Assembly: GCA_023146255.1 (NCBI GenBank)
Contig: JAGLCJ010000009.1
Location: 1-64,000 of the forward strand
Reading direction: 5' to 3'
DNA from: Alcanivoracaceae bacterium
GTDB lineage: Bacteria; Pseudomonadota; Gammaproteobacteria; Pseudomonadales; Alcanivoracaceae
Length of the DNA: 64,000 nucleotides
Shown: positions 43,828-52,902 of the stretch, piece after piece
How the letters are laid out: the number at the start of each line of letters is the position of its first letter
Position numbering within the stretch: the first letter of the stretch is position 1
Made by a program: the position numbers and the translations under genes
Notes under the pieces: generated by a model
The model's database searches: none
What the model was told of the DNA's origin: nothing
What the model saw: the letters and a program-made list of their open reading frames with translations, nothing else

Positions 43828-44082
43828 ATGCCGACTCGCCGCTGGTATCTTGCCGCCCTGCTATTGCCTGCAATGATGGCCGGCGCGGACGACCGTGAAC
43901 TGCTCCGCGATGAGCTGCGTGACGCGGTCAGTCGTGAGCAGCGCGAGCTGCGCTCCCGTGCCGAAGCATTAGCCGAGCAGGCAGAAACTGCGGCCACCCT
44001 GCTACAGAAACAACAGGCCTATATCGAACGACTTGAGGCGGAAATCCGTGCTTTGCAGAAGGCGTCTGAAAGTGATGACTGA
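43828..44082 (+). CDS. Small periplasmic coiled-coil protein
   Basis: 84 aa. A signal peptide (MPTRRWYLAALLLPAMMAGA) is followed by one uninterrupted Glu/Arg/Ala/Leu coiled coil. No motif. It is followed 9 nt later by the GNAT gene and is probably in the same transcript. Function unknown. Confidence 0.65.
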   Translation: MPTRRWYLAALLLPAMMAGADDRELLRDELRDAVSREQRELRSRAEALAEQAETAATLLQKQQAYIERLEAEIRALQKASESDD

Positions 44083-44091
44083 GACTCTCCC

Positions 44092-44682
44092 ATGCTGAAG
44101 CGGATGCGTCGCCTGTTTGGCAAAACCCCTGCAGAAGCCACTCCTGTTTTGGTGGCACAGCCGGAGCCGGTGCAAACTGACAGCGCGGCACCGGCAGACG
44201 GTTTTGTCATGCCATTTGATATCCGGCCGATGACTGCTGAGGACGGTCCGGCGCTGCGCGAGCTGTTTCGGCAATCCATTCGCCAGATCGCCTCGAAATA
44301 CTATGACGCCGATGCCATTGCCGCCTGGAGTGCCGGCGCTGATGACGCCGAGTTCGTACCACGGCTACAGCGTGGCCTGACACTGGTTGCGTTGCTGCAT
44401 GGTGAAGTGGTTGGCTTTGCCCAGCTGCACCCGGTCGACCATATCGAAATGATGTATCTGTCTCCGCAGGGCAGCGGGTTGGGGATTGCCACCCTGCTTT
44501 GCCAGCATCTGGAAGATGAATCCCGTATCGCTGGCAGCAAGACCCTGAGCACTGCCAGCAGTCTGGCCGCTCGACGCTTTTTCGAGAGCATGGGCTTTCG
44601 GGTTATCAGTGAGGAAACGGTTCAGCGCAATGGCGTTGCCATTAACCGGCTGCAAATGGAGAAGGTATTGGTGGCAGGCTGA
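44092..44682 (+). CDS. GNAT-family N-acetyltransferase
   Basis: 196 aa. A basic N-terminal extension of about 40 residues precedes the GNAT fold: IRPMTAEDGPALRELF, strand VVGFAQLHPVDHIEMMYLSP, the acetyl-CoA loop QGSGLGIATLL in place of the usual Q/R-x-x-G-x-G/A, and ARRFFESMGFRV. Substrate unknown. Confidence 0.85.
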   Translation: MLKRMRRLFGKTPAEATPVLVAQPEPVQTDSAAPADGFVMPFDIRPMTAEDGPALRELFRQSIRQIASKYYDADAIAAWSAGADDAEFVPRLQRGLTLVALLHGEVVGFAQLHPVDHIEMMYLSPQGSGLGIATLLCQHLEDESRIAGSKTLSTASSLAARRFFESMGFRVISEETVQRNGVAINRLQMEKVLVAG

Positions 44683-44692
44683 GCCAGCCACC
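44670..44692. terminator. Hairpin at the GNAT stop codon
   Basis: GGTGGC (44670-44675) pairs with GCCACC (44687-44692), with an inner GGC/GCC stem and the TGA stop in the loop. It separates the convergent GNAT and dctM genes. Confidence 0.5.
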
Positions 44693-44703
44693 GTCAGTAC
44701 CGA

Positions 44704-45993
44704 TCAACGCACCAGAAACAGACTCAGCTGCGGTATATAGGTAATCAACGCCAGCACCACCAGCAGTACCATCATGAACGGGATAGTGGCGCGGAACAGT
44801 TCGGTAATCGGCTTGTGGAACCGGTAGCTGGCAATAAACAGGTTCATGCCCACCGGTGGGGTGATATAACCGATCTGCATATTGGCGACAAAAATAATAC
44901 CGAGGTGAACCGGGTCAATGCCATAGCCCAGTGCCACCGGCAAGATCAGCGGCACCATGATCACCAGCGCGGCAAAAATATCCAGCAGCGCACCCAGTGC
45001 CAACAGCACCAGGTTAAGCAACAACAGAAACGCCAACTTGCTCTCGACATGGGTCTGAATAAAGGCAAACAAGGTCTCTGGCACACCGGCAAAAACCAGA
45101 TAGTCCGAGAACGCCAGTGCCACCGCCAGAATCAGCAGAATGCCGCCCACCATCACCATCGACTCGCGCATGATCTGCGGCAACTTGCGCAATGGAATAT
45201 CGCGATACAGGAACACTTCTGCCACCAGCACATACAAGGCGGTCACCGCGGCCGCTTCGCTGATCACCAGCACGCCGGAGAATATCCCGCCCAGCACCAC
45301 CACCGGCAACGGCAATTCCCAGCGTGCATCCCACAGGGCACCACGAAGCTCGGCAAAAGAAAACGCCTGCTTCGGCACCGGCTGCTTGCGCATTGCCCAC
45401 AGGCACCAGAGGTACAGCGCAACAATCATCAACAGCGCCGGCACCAGCCCGGCCAGATAAAGATCGGTAATTTCCACCGTCGGCATATCCAGCTGCTGCG
45501 ACATCTGCTGGGCAATGATGCCATACACCAGCAACGGCACCGACGGCACCAGCAACAGACCAAGGCTGCCGGAAGATGTCATCAGGCCGAGGTTGAATTT
45601 TTCCTGATAGCCGGCCTTCGCCAGCGCCGGCAGCAGCAATGCACCGAGTGCAACAATGGTGACGCCACTGCCGCCGGTCAAGGCAGTAAAAAATGCACAG
45701 GCCACCAGCGCCACCAGCGCCATGCCTCCCGGCAACCAGCCGAATGCGGCCTGGCTCAGACGCATCATCCGGTCGGCGGTTTTCGCCTCACTGAGCAGGA
45801 ATCCGGCAAAGGTAAACAGCGGCAACGCCATCAGCACCACCGAATCGGTGAGCTGATAGATGGTGATATGCAGCACCGCCAGCGGCGTGTCCATGGTCAG
45901 GAAACCAATCGCGGCGGCACCGAGAATGATCGCAAACAGCGGCGCGCCACACAGCGCCAGCAACAACAGGGCAAGCACCGCAATCCAGATCAT
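44704..45993 (-). CDS. dctM: TRAP transporter large permease
   Basis: 429 aa, about 12 membrane spans, length normal for DctM. Family segments include PLFTFAGFLLSEAKTADRM, TGGSGVTIVALGALLLPAL and HLGIIFVANMQIGYITPPVG. It moves substrate across the inner membrane, driven by sodium or proton gradient, together with DctQ and DctP. Its start overlaps the dctQ stop (ATGA). Confidence 0.95.
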   Translation of the reverse strand: MIWIAVLALLLLALCGAPLFAIILGAAAIGFLTMDTPLAVLHITIYQLTDSVVLMALPLFTFAGFLLSEAKTADRMMRLSQAAFGWLPGGMALVALVACAFFTALTGGSGVTIVALGALLLPALAKAGYQEKFNLGLMTSSGSLGLLLVPSVPLLVYGIIAQQMSQQLDMPTVEITDLYLAGLVPALLMIVALYLWCLWAMRKQPVPKQAFSFAELRGALWDARWELPLPVVVLGGIFSGVLVISEAAAVTALYVLVAEVFLYRDIPLRKLPQIMRESMVMVGGILLILAVALAFSDYLVFAGVPETLFAFIQTHVESKLAFLLLLNLVLLALGALLDIFAALVIMVPLILPVALGYGIDPVHLGIIFVANMQIGYITPPVGMNLFIASYRFHKPITELFRATIPFMMVLLVVLALITYIPQLSLFLVR

Positions 45994-46484
45994 GCGTGCG
46001 GTTCCTGCATCGGCGGGCGCATATGCAGCAAATCGAGGAAGAACATAATCAGATAACGTACCGAGATTACCGAGAAGCCGATCGGAATCATGGCCTGAAG
46101 AATCCAGGACGGGACACCGGGGAAAGCATTACCGCCCTGCCCCATTTCCTCAAACAGGAACAGCATGCTGTACCAGGCCACCACTGCGCAGACGGCGCAG
46201 GTAAACAGATCCACCACCATGGCCAGCCAGCGCCGGGCCGACGGTTTCAGCCAGGTATTGATCAGGTCAATACGGATATGCTCGTCACGGCGCGAGGCAA
46301 TCATGGCGCCGAGCAGACCAATCCAGAGCACCGCGTTCTGCAGCAACGGCTCGACCCAGACCAGACTGCTGCTGAAGACATTACGCAGAACAATCTGATA
46401 CACGGCCAGACCGATCATCATCAACAAAATGAGGACGATCATGCCGTCCTCAAGATGATTCAACCAGCGGGCAAGACGGCGCAT
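45990..46484 (-). CDS. dctQ: TRAP transporter small permease
   Basis: 164 aa with four membrane spans and the DctQ pattern SSLVWVEPLLQNAVLWIGLLGA followed by RRDEHIRIDLI. It overlaps dctP by one base (TGATG) and dctM by four, so the permease genes are translated together. Confidence 0.93.
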   Translation of the reverse strand: MRRLARWLNHLEDGMIVLILLMMIGLAVYQIVLRNVFSSSLVWVEPLLQNAVLWIGLLGAMIASRRDEHIRIDLINTWLKPSARRWLAMVVDLFTCAVCAVVAWYSMLFLFEEMGQGGNAFPGVPSWILQAMIPIGFSVISVRYLIMFFLDLLHMRPPMQEPHA

Positions 46485-47473
46485 CAGCCACCGCTTCCAT
46501 TACGCAGTTCACCAAGCAGTGATTGCAGACGGTCAAGCATGATCTGGCTGATCTCGCCATCCGCCACCAGCTGAGTGGTGGCCTTGTCAGCGTAACTGCG
46601 CCACTCTGCCAGCTGCTCATCCGACGGCGTCACCATGTTCAACTGCTGCTGAATAGCGTCAAACGCCTGCAGGTTCTCGGCACGGCTATCGCTATCCATT
46701 TTCGCAAAGGCTTGCTCCAGCACCTGCTGAACCACCTTCTGATCCGCCGGACTCAACTTGCTGAAATATTTGTCACTGATACCGAGCATGCCGTAGGTGT
46801 AGAGCAATGGCACATCAGTCATGTGCTTGACCCGGGAATGCCACTGCAGGGTCAGCGCCGCCACCGGTGGCGCAGCGAAGGCATCAATGGCGCCGGTCTG
46901 TAACGACGTCAGCACAGTGCCGACACTGAGCATGATTGGTGAGACGCCAAACACCCGCGCCGCTTTCTCAGAGCCGGAATCATTTGCCGGCAGCCACAAT
47001 TTCTGTTCACGTAGCGCCGCCACCGAGTCAACTTTTTTCTGGCTCATGACGTAGGCAAAGCCACCATCCACCGGGCCAAACACCACCCAGCCATTATCCC
47101 GGAAGCCATCGCGAATCAGCGGATCCAGAGTTTTACGCACGTGATCCACTTCCTCGTAGGAACGAAATGCAATCGGAAGATTGAGAATCTGGCTGTCGCG
47201 GTAAAAGCGACTGAAAGCACCGCCCTGTGCCAGCGCGCCATGCAGCTGGCCGATACTGATCTTGCGCTGCACCGCGCGATCATCGCCCATCACGCCACCC
47301 GGGAAGATACGCAGCGATACCCGTCCCTCGGTCTGCTTCTCGATGTCATCGCTGGCCGCTTTCAGGGCCGTCACCACCGAGGTGCCTTCGGGATACAACG
47401 TTGAAATACGCAAGGTCATGGCAGACGCCATCACCGGCACAGCCAGAACCATCAGACACACTGCACGCCACAT
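46484..47473 (-). CDS. dctP: TRAP transporter substrate-binding protein
   Basis: 329 aa from ATG 47473, GGAAG upstream, with signal peptide MWRAVCLMVLAVPVMASA. DctP-type solute receptor: LRISTLYPEGTSVVTALKAA, the Arg-containing ligand segment near LNLPIAFRSYEEVDHVR, and PPVAALTLQWHSRVKHMT. The ligand is not predictable; the pairing with a TatT lipoprotein suggests a hydrophobic ligand. Confidence 0.92.
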   Translation of the reverse strand: MWRAVCLMVLAVPVMASAMTLRISTLYPEGTSVVTALKAASDDIEKQTEGRVSLRIFPGGVMGDDRAVQRKISIGQLHGALAQGGAFSRFYRDSQILNLPIAFRSYEEVDHVRKTLDPLIRDGFRDNGWVVFGPVDGGFAYVMSQKKVDSVAALREQKLWLPANDSGSEKAARVFGVSPIMLSVGTVLTSLQTGAIDAFAAPPVAALTLQWHSRVKHMTDVPLLYTYGMLGISDKYFSKLSPADQKVVQQVLEQAFAKMDSDSRAENLQAFDAIQQQLNMVTPSDEQLAEWRSYADKATTQLVADGEISQIMLDRLQSLLGELRNGSGG

Positions 47474-47498
47474 AGCCGTTCTTCCTTTCTGATTCGGG

Positions 47499-48341
47499 TT
47501 ATTCAAAATAAGCCGCCGAGTCATCCAGCAGACGACGGGCATCGCGCTGGGCAACGGTATTCTGAAGCGTCAGGCCATGTTCGGTTGGATCGGTTTCCAG
47601 CACCTCGCGAAGCAGGCGATCGTGCAGTTCCTGATCAAACATCAGCCGGGCATAGCGTTCAGCATACAGAGTCTTGGCCATCAGATTGCGGCCTTCGGAC
47701 AAGGCAATCGCCTGTTCATAGTGATACTTTGCCAGCTCCGGTTTGCCGCCCAGCGCTTCCGGCAGAATGCTGTTCAACACGCCCAGATACATATGCGCCT
47801 GCCCACGTTCATAGCCGGGCTCCAGAGCCACCACACGCTGCATGATGGCATCGACCCGGCCCAGTTCTCCGACCGCGCCCCAGTCACTGCTGTTCAACTG
47901 AATGTAGCCAGCCCAGGTGGTGCCGAGCGTATACAGCACTGGCACCCGACGCTTGCCCTGCTTCTGCAGGCGCGCCTCAAACTCCTCCATGGGCAGGCTC
48001 CGCAGCTCGCAGAGCTTGCGGCTCTCCGCGCAGGCAGCGCGAAAGGCGTAGTCCAGTGCCCGCGCCGACAACTTGCGCGCCCGCTCCGGCTCGCTGACAA
48101 ACAGGCCGGCATAGGCGGAGTACAGACTGGCACCGCTGCCAAGCAGGGATTCACTTTCTGGCCAGTTCTCGATCAGGCCATCAATGGTCAGCAGGTAGGT
48201 CGGCAGACCATCTGCCACCAGCGCCAGATCATCATGGTTAAGTACCCCGTAGGGCAGGTTGTCACCGACACGGGTCACGGCGCAGCCGTGCAACGCAAGC
48301 AGACAGGCAACAACGATCAGCACTCGTGAACAGACAGGCAC
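47499..48341 (-). CDS. TRAP transporter-associated TatT-like lipoprotein
   Basis: 280 aa if it starts at GTG 48341, which puts lipobox LLALHGC about 20 residues in; the longer frame to 48443 has no signal. Helical TPR-like repeats run to the end (GSGASLYSAYAGLFVSEPER, YIQLNSSDWGAVGELGRVDA, AHMYLGVLNSILPEALGGKP). This matches the TatT/TRAP-T family, which forms a trimer with the DctP-type receptor. It is 25 nt upstream of dctP and is first in the tatT-dctPQM operon. Confidence 0.85.
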   Translation of the reverse strand: MPVCSRVLIVVACLLALHGCAVTRVGDNLPYGVLNHDDLALVADGLPTYLLTIDGLIENWPESESLLGSGASLYSAYAGLFVSEPERARKLSARALDYAFRAACAESRKLCELRSLPMEEFEARLQKQGKRRVPVLYTLGTTWAGYIQLNSSDWGAVGELGRVDAIMQRVVALEPGYERGQAHMYLGVLNSILPEALGGKPELAKYHYEQAIALSEGRNLMAKTLYAERYARLMFDQELHDRLLREVLETDPTEHGLTLQNTVAQRDARRLLDDSAAYFE

Positions 48342-48446
48342 GCGGACAACCTTTTGTTGTAATTGACAGGCAGGGAGCACCTGAATAGCCACCCGGCTTG
48401 CGGACAGACGGGACTTTATAACAGGCACCCCGGAGCAACTCAAACC

Positions 48447-49283
48447 TCAGCGACCCTTGCTGCGCCGCCACAGCCCCGCGGCGGCACCGAATACACAGCC
48501 ACTGATCAGGCCGGCAAAATGGGCTTCATTGGCCACCAGATCAGTCAGGCCCACCCAGCAGATCACCAGCCAGGCCAGCATCAGCACCACCACTGGCCGG
48601 GGAATGCCGTAACCGGCGGCAGGATTGGTCTTGCCATACAGCCAGAGATAGCCGAGCAAACCATAGACCACGCCGGACAAACCACCGAAATTCGCACCAC
48701 TGGCGAGAAACTGGGCCAGATTGGAAATTGCTGCCGTGGCCAGCGTCAGCCAGAGCAGCTGAAAGGATGACTGGAACCGCTCGATGATCGCACCCAGCGT
48801 TTGCCACCAGAGCAGGTTGAAAATGATATGCAGGGCGCCGAAATGCAGCAGCATCGGTGTGATCAGTCGCCACGGCTGGCTACCCAGCGCCTCCAGACTC
48901 GGTGCAAACAGCAGTGCCCGGTAAAGACTCTCCTGCATCAGGATCGGCGACAGGAAAACCAGCACACAGGCAACGAACACCACCCGTACCATCGGACCAA
49001 GTCCGCGCCACCAGGTCGCCAGTATTCCCTCGGAACCCGCGGTACGACGGATCGCCACCCCGGCTCCGGCACGCCAGGCCGCATTCTGAAACTCCGGCGC
49101 CAGCGGATTACGACCAAATGCCTCCAGCAGGTCGCGGGCCTCCTGAAAACGTTCCGGCTCCGGCAGCAACAGCACCACCTCATCCCCCTGCTCGCGCAAC
49201 TGACTGTCTATACCGCGCTCTCGCAACACCTCAGCGAACAGCCGTGCCAGTTGCAGCTGACGAAAACGTCCCAACTCAATCAT
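48447..49283 (-). CDS. Rhomboid intramembrane serine protease
   Basis: 278 aa. An N-terminal cytoplasmic domain (about 1-90) precedes six membrane spans. Catalytic Ser203 is in GGLSGVVYGL and His255 in EAHFAGLISG; HIIFNLLWW (His152, Asn156) supplies the oxyanion site. It cleaves membrane-spanning segments. Its start overlaps the end of the aminopeptidase gene by 8 bp. GlpG-like but not assigned as glpG, since the glp genes are absent. Confidence 0.92.
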   Translation of the reverse strand: MIELGRFRQLQLARLFAEVLRERGIDSQLREQGDEVVLLLPEPERFQEARDLLEAFGRNPLAPEFQNAAWRAGAGVAIRRTAGSEGILATWWRGLGPMVRVVFVACVLVFLSPILMQESLYRALLFAPSLEALGSQPWRLITPMLLHFGALHIIFNLLWWQTLGAIIERFQSSFQLLWLTLATAAISNLAQFLASGANFGGLSGVVYGLLGYLWLYGKTNPAAGYGIPRPVVVLMLAWLVICWVGLTDLVANEAHFAGLISGCVFGAAAGLWRRSKGR

Positions 49284-50304
49284 GCAGATTCCTGTTCAAC
49301 AGGGCGCGCTCGGCTGCCGGCAATTTCGCCAACCGCTCCACATCGCGCCAGAAACACCGCCAGTCTCCACCACAGGCCAATAGGGTGGCGTCAAATAGCG
49401 GCACCTGATCATGGTAATCACTGACCATATTCAGCTGGGCATTGTTCAATGGCCCGGCAAACCAGTCGGCATAGCCGGCCAGCGCCGGCAGTGCTGCACC
49501 GGCGTCGGCATAGCGGCGGCGCAGGTCGGCGATAATCTGTTCGCGTGCCCGGCGCATCTCCGGCGCGGCCAATCCGGCCTGATAAAGCTGTTCAAGCTCC
49601 TTCCGGGCCGCGGCCACCAGCGCCAAAAAAGTCTGTTGCGCCTGATCGCGCTGGGCCAGCACCGCGACTCTGACAGGGTCACCCTCGGCCGCCAGCCAGC
49701 GCCGCACACCCTCGCGGGCCACTGCCGTCGCCAAACTCTCGTTGAAGCGGGTATCCCCCTTCAGGTAGAAGCGCCGGTGCACCAGCTCGTGAAACAGTAA
49801 CTCGGCCAGCCACAGGTCGTCGCCCTGCAGCATGGCGCTGGTAAGCGGATCGCGGAACCAACCGAGGGTGGAATAGGCAATCGCGCCAGCTCCGTAGACC
49901 TGCAAACCCCTGTCCTGCAAACGGCTTTGCTCACGCTCGGCACGGGCAACCGTGAAGTAGCCGCGATAGCCGGCACAGCCGATCAGCGGGTAGCACCAAC
50001 GATGTGGTTCGAAGGAAAATTCCGGCGCTGCAAACAGGTTCCAGACCACCCAGTCTTCGGGCAGGGAAACATAGTCGCGATAGACGTTTTTCACCGGCAG
50101 ATCGAGCCGCTGCCCGGCAAATACCAACAGCTGCTGGCTGAGCAGCAACTGCTGGCGCTGGTGCCCGGTCAATGTGTCAGCCTCCAGCACCTCAACCACC
50201 GGCTGCCGGTCGGCCATCAGCGATAAATGGCCGCGGGCAATATGGCCGTAGTAACCGATCTGGCAACCACTCAACAGCAGCACCAGTAACAGAGCGTATT
50301 TCAA
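49276..50304 (-). CDS. Predicted zinc aminopeptidase, lipoprotein
   Basis: 342 aa beginning with TTG at 50304, directly followed by signal and lipobox KYALLLVLLLSGC. The zinc motif FHELVHRRFYLKGD (HExxH, near residue 172) and FNESLATAVAREG (third ligand Glu) match the predicted aminopeptidase family COG4324. IAYSTLGWFRDPLTSAML is another hallmark. Probably anchored at the outer membrane. Overlaps the rhomboid gene by 8 bp. Confidence 0.88.
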   Translation of the reverse strand: MKYALLLVLLLSGCQIGYYGHIARGHLSLMADRQPVVEVLEADTLTGHQRQQLLLSQQLLVFAGQRLDLPVKNVYRDYVSLPEDWVVWNLFAAPEFSFEPHRWCYPLIGCAGYRGYFTVARAEREQSRLQDRGLQVYGAGAIAYSTLGWFRDPLTSAMLQGDDLWLAELLFHELVHRRFYLKGDTRFNESLATAVAREGVRRWLAAEGDPVRVAVLAQRDQAQQTFLALVAAARKELEQLYQAGLAAPEMRRAREQIIADLRRRYADAGAALPALAGYADWFAGPLNNAQLNMVSDYHDQVPLFDATLLACGGDWRCFWRDVERLAKLPAAERALLNRNLHD

Positions 50305-50402
50305 GCCCGTGAGCTGTGCTTGCGGTTGAGGTCAGAAGCGTTGGTCATGAAGGGTCTCCGCTGGCGTAGCAGTGGATGCTACCGGAGTCCGGGGCAGGAA
50401 GA

Positions 50403-51191
50403 CTATGCAGCCGCGCCCTGTACTGGCACTGACAACATGGCAGACACCGAACAATAGGCGCGCCGGGCAAGCTGCTCACGATCGCTGCCGGCAACGAGCG
50501 GCGCGCCCCAACTCAGCCTGACCCGGATCTGGTCACGACGCAGCATTTTCCACAGATGCAGGTGAAACTCGTCGTCGTCAATAAAAGCCAGCTCGCCATC
50601 CGCTTCGCCCTGCTCATCCAGATAACGCAGCGCCAGTGGCTGCACCGGCACCGCCGCCAGCAACGGCGCCGCAAACAGTTGCGGGAAGAAACGCCGCACC
50701 GTGCGGCCATCGGTGGTGGTACCTTCGGGGAAAATCAGCACAGTCCGTCCAAGGCTCAGATGATCAGCAATTTCCTCACTCTTGCGCTGAGACTCGCCGC
50801 TGCCTCGACGGATAAACAGGGTTCCAACTGCCTGCGCCAGCAAACCGATCAGGGGCCAGTCACGCACCTCAGCCTTGGACAGAAAATGCACCGGCCTCTG
50901 CACCCCGATCAGCGGTATGTCGAGCCAGGAAACATGATTGCTGACCAGAAACACGGTGCCCGGCAATGGCTGACCGAGCACTTCCACGCGCACCGCCAGA
51001 ATCTCCAGCAAGCCACGCAACCAGTGTCCTGTCGCCTTCTGTACCAGCGGCCGATACGGCTGCCAGAAAGCGCCGATCAGCAATGCCAGTAACAGGCCGT
51101 ACAGAATATGAGTCAGCACTCTCAGCAACCGCCACAGACGGCGCAGCTCAATCCGGGCCGAGAATGCTGACTGCAGGGCAATGGCCGCCAT
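50403..51191 (-). CDS. olsA: Lyso-lipid O-acyltransferase (OlsA/PlsC type)
   Basis: 262 aa. One N-terminal membrane span, then catalytic H-x4-D in SNHVSWLDIP (about 84-89) and the substrate motif FPEGTTTDG near residue 157. PlsC-family enzymes transfer an acyl chain from acyl-ACP. Because its ATG overlaps the olsB stop (TGATG), it is read as OlsA, which adds the second chain to lyso-ornithine lipid. Confidence 0.85.
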   Translation of the reverse strand: MAAIALQSAFSARIELRRLWRLLRVLTHILYGLLLALLIGAFWQPYRPLVQKATGHWLRGLLEILAVRVEVLGQPLPGTVFLVSNHVSWLDIPLIGVQRPVHFLSKAEVRDWPLIGLLAQAVGTLFIRRGSGESQRKSEEIADHLSLGRTVLIFPEGTTTDGRTVRRFFPQLFAAPLLAAVPVQPLALRYLDEQGEADGELAFIDDDEFHLHLWKMLRRDQIRVRLSWGAPLVAGSDREQLARRAYCSVSAMLSVPVQGAAA

Positions 51192-52042
51192 CAGACAACC
51201 AGCAGGTTGGCCGGTGTCGGCTGCAGGAAATGCTGGACGTAGCGGGCTGGCAGATCATCCAGCGACAGCAGGATGAAGAAATCAATGCAGTTGAACTCCG
51301 GGTCCCAGCAAGGCTCACCACACACCCGTGCGCCCATCCGCAGGTACGCCTTGAGCAATGCCGGCATGCGCTCGGAACCACTGTCCGAGGCGCTGAGCTG
51401 TTGCAGCGGCAGGCGCGGAGCCACCCGCAACATCGGCGCGCTCAAATGGCGCTCGCGTATCCGGCCGACAATGGCGCCGACATCGTAACCCTCGCCCAGC
51501 GCCACACTGGCACAACCGATCAGATGGTCGATCCGGTCCTCGACCATGAACTGGGCCAGACGCGACCAGAGCACACCAATAACAGCACCGTTACGGTGCT
51601 CGGGATGAATGCAAGTACGGCCGATTTCCGCCACCCGTCCGGACAGCTTTGCCAGCATGGCCAGATCGAACTCACCGGCGGAGTAGTAGCTGCCGGCACG
51701 GGCTGCGGCCTCCGCCGTCAACACCCGGGTGTAGCCCACCAGCTCGCCGCTGTGGGTATCGCGCACCACCAGATGCAGGCAATGCTTGTCGAAACGGTCA
51801 CGGTCGAGGCCAAATGGTGCCCGGAAGCTGGCGCCATACTCTTCTGAAAAGATTCGGTAGCGCAGCCGCTGGGCCCGAATGATATCCCTGCGCGAACGGG
51901 TAAACTCGGCAACAAATCGGGCCGCGCTCCGTGCGGACGATGCGTCTTTTCCCTGAAGCCTGAACTTTTCCGCGGTGGCCACAAACGGACGGGCCAGCGC
52001 ACTGTTTATTGCTTTGATTTTTCCGGCTGCCTGAGCAAGCAT
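51191..52042 (-). CDS. olsB: Ornithine N-acyltransferase (lyso-ornithine lipid synthase)
   Basis: 283 aa from ATG 52042, with GGAG 6 nt upstream; upstream ATGs at 52054 and 52084 are possible. A GNAT-fold enzyme: RRDIIRAQRLRYRIFSEEYG, HLVVRDTHSGELVGYTRVLT, AEIGRTCIHPEHRNGAVIGV and LLKAYLRMGARVCGEP match OlsB, which acylates ornithine with a 3-hydroxyacyl chain from ACP. With olsA it makes ornithine lipids, phosphorus-free membrane lipids often induced on phosphate limitation. Confidence 0.92.
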   Translation of the reverse strand: MLAQAAGKIKAINSALARPFVATAEKFRLQGKDASSARSAARFVAEFTRSRRDIIRAQRLRYRIFSEEYGASFRAPFGLDRDRFDKHCLHLVVRDTHSGELVGYTRVLTAEAAARAGSYYSAGEFDLAMLAKLSGRVAEIGRTCIHPEHRNGAVIGVLWSRLAQFMVEDRIDHLIGCASVALGEGYDVGAIVGRIRERHLSAPMLRVAPRLPLQQLSASDSGSERMPALLKAYLRMGARVCGEPCWDPEFNCIDFFILLSLDDLPARYVQHFLQPTPANLLVV

Positions 52043-52146
52043 GTGGTTCTCCATGTCCCCATTGGCGGCAGTCTGGCCAGACATGGTTGCGCTACAGTGA
52101 AGTTTGCATGACAGTTTCAGGACATCCCCCGCCACGGAGAACGGAA

Positions 52147-52404
52147 ATGGACAAGCCGAAGATTGCCAGTCGTACCCCCTTCCCGTTGCCGGTGGAAAAG
52201 GACAAGACCTATTACTGGTGCAACTGCGGACTCAGCGCCAATCAGCCGTTCTGTGACGGCAGCCATAAAGGCACTGGCCTTGCGCCGATTGCCTACACTG
52301 CCCCGAAAGACAAAATCGTATTTTTCTGCGGCTGCAAGCAGTCCGCCACGCGCCCGGTCTGTGACGGCACACACAGCCGTCTGCCACCTGACAGCGATCA
52401 CTGA
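52147..52404 (+). CDS. Double CDGSH iron-sulfur protein
   Basis: 85 aa from ATG 52147. Two tandem cluster motifs: CNCGLSANQPFCDGSH and CGCKQSATRPVCDGTH, each with three Cys and one His for a 2Fe-2S cluster. No membrane anchor. Electron or cluster transfer is likely. It leads a run with the cNMP-binding protein (9 nt gap) and PerM (4-bp overlap). Confidence 0.92.
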   Translation: MDKPKIASRTPFPLPVEKDKTYYWCNCGLSANQPFCDGSHKGTGLAPIAYTAPKDKIVFFCGCKQSATRPVCDGTHSRLPPDSDH

Positions 52405-52413
52405 GGAAGGGCC

Positions 52414-52902
52414 GTGTCATCTTCGCAACGCTATCTCTGGTTAAACCCGTTCCGCCGCAAGGATCCTGCGGCAGCCACCCGTGACGCCTGGCGCAATACT
52501 CCGCTGCTCAAGGACATCCCGGCTTCGGTCTGTCACAAACTGGTGGAACGTACTCATCTGCGCCATTACCAGACGGGCGAATATCTTTTCCGCGAAGGTG
52601 AAGCGGGGGTTTCCGCCGCTGTGATCATTTCCGGAAAAATCGCCATTGAAAGCGAAAATCACCGCATTGCCGAACTCGGCCCCGGCGATTTTTTTGGCGA
52701 AGCTGCACTGCTGCAGGACGCTCCCCGCTCGGCCAGCGCCATCGCCGTGGAACAAGCTACCGTGTCATTTCTGGTGCGTTTCCAGCTTGAGGAGTTCGTT
52801 CGCCATCGTCCCGGTGCCGGTCTGGAAATCATGACCAATCTGGCCCGGTTACTGGTCGCACGCCTGTATCGCAGCAACCGCGGTGAGGTCAGCGACGAAT
52901 GA
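52414..52902 (+). CDS. Cyclic nucleotide-binding domain protein
   Basis: 162 aa starting with GTG at 52414. One cNMP-binding domain: YQTGEYLFREGEAGVSAAVI, the phosphate-binding cassette FFGEAALLQDAPRSASAIA with the conserved Glu and Arg, and a final helix. It has no DNA-binding domain, unlike Crp. The last 4 bp overlap perM (ATGA), so it may gate or respond with that transporter. Partner role is inferred. Confidence 0.85.
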   Translation: MSSSQRYLWLNPFRRKDPAAATRDAWRNTPLLKDIPASVCHKLVERTHLRHYQTGEYLFREGEAGVSAAVIISGKIAIESENHRIAELGPGDFFGEAALLQDAPRSASAIAVEQATVSFLVRFQLEEFVRHRPGAGLEIMTNLARLLVARLYRSNRGEVSDE

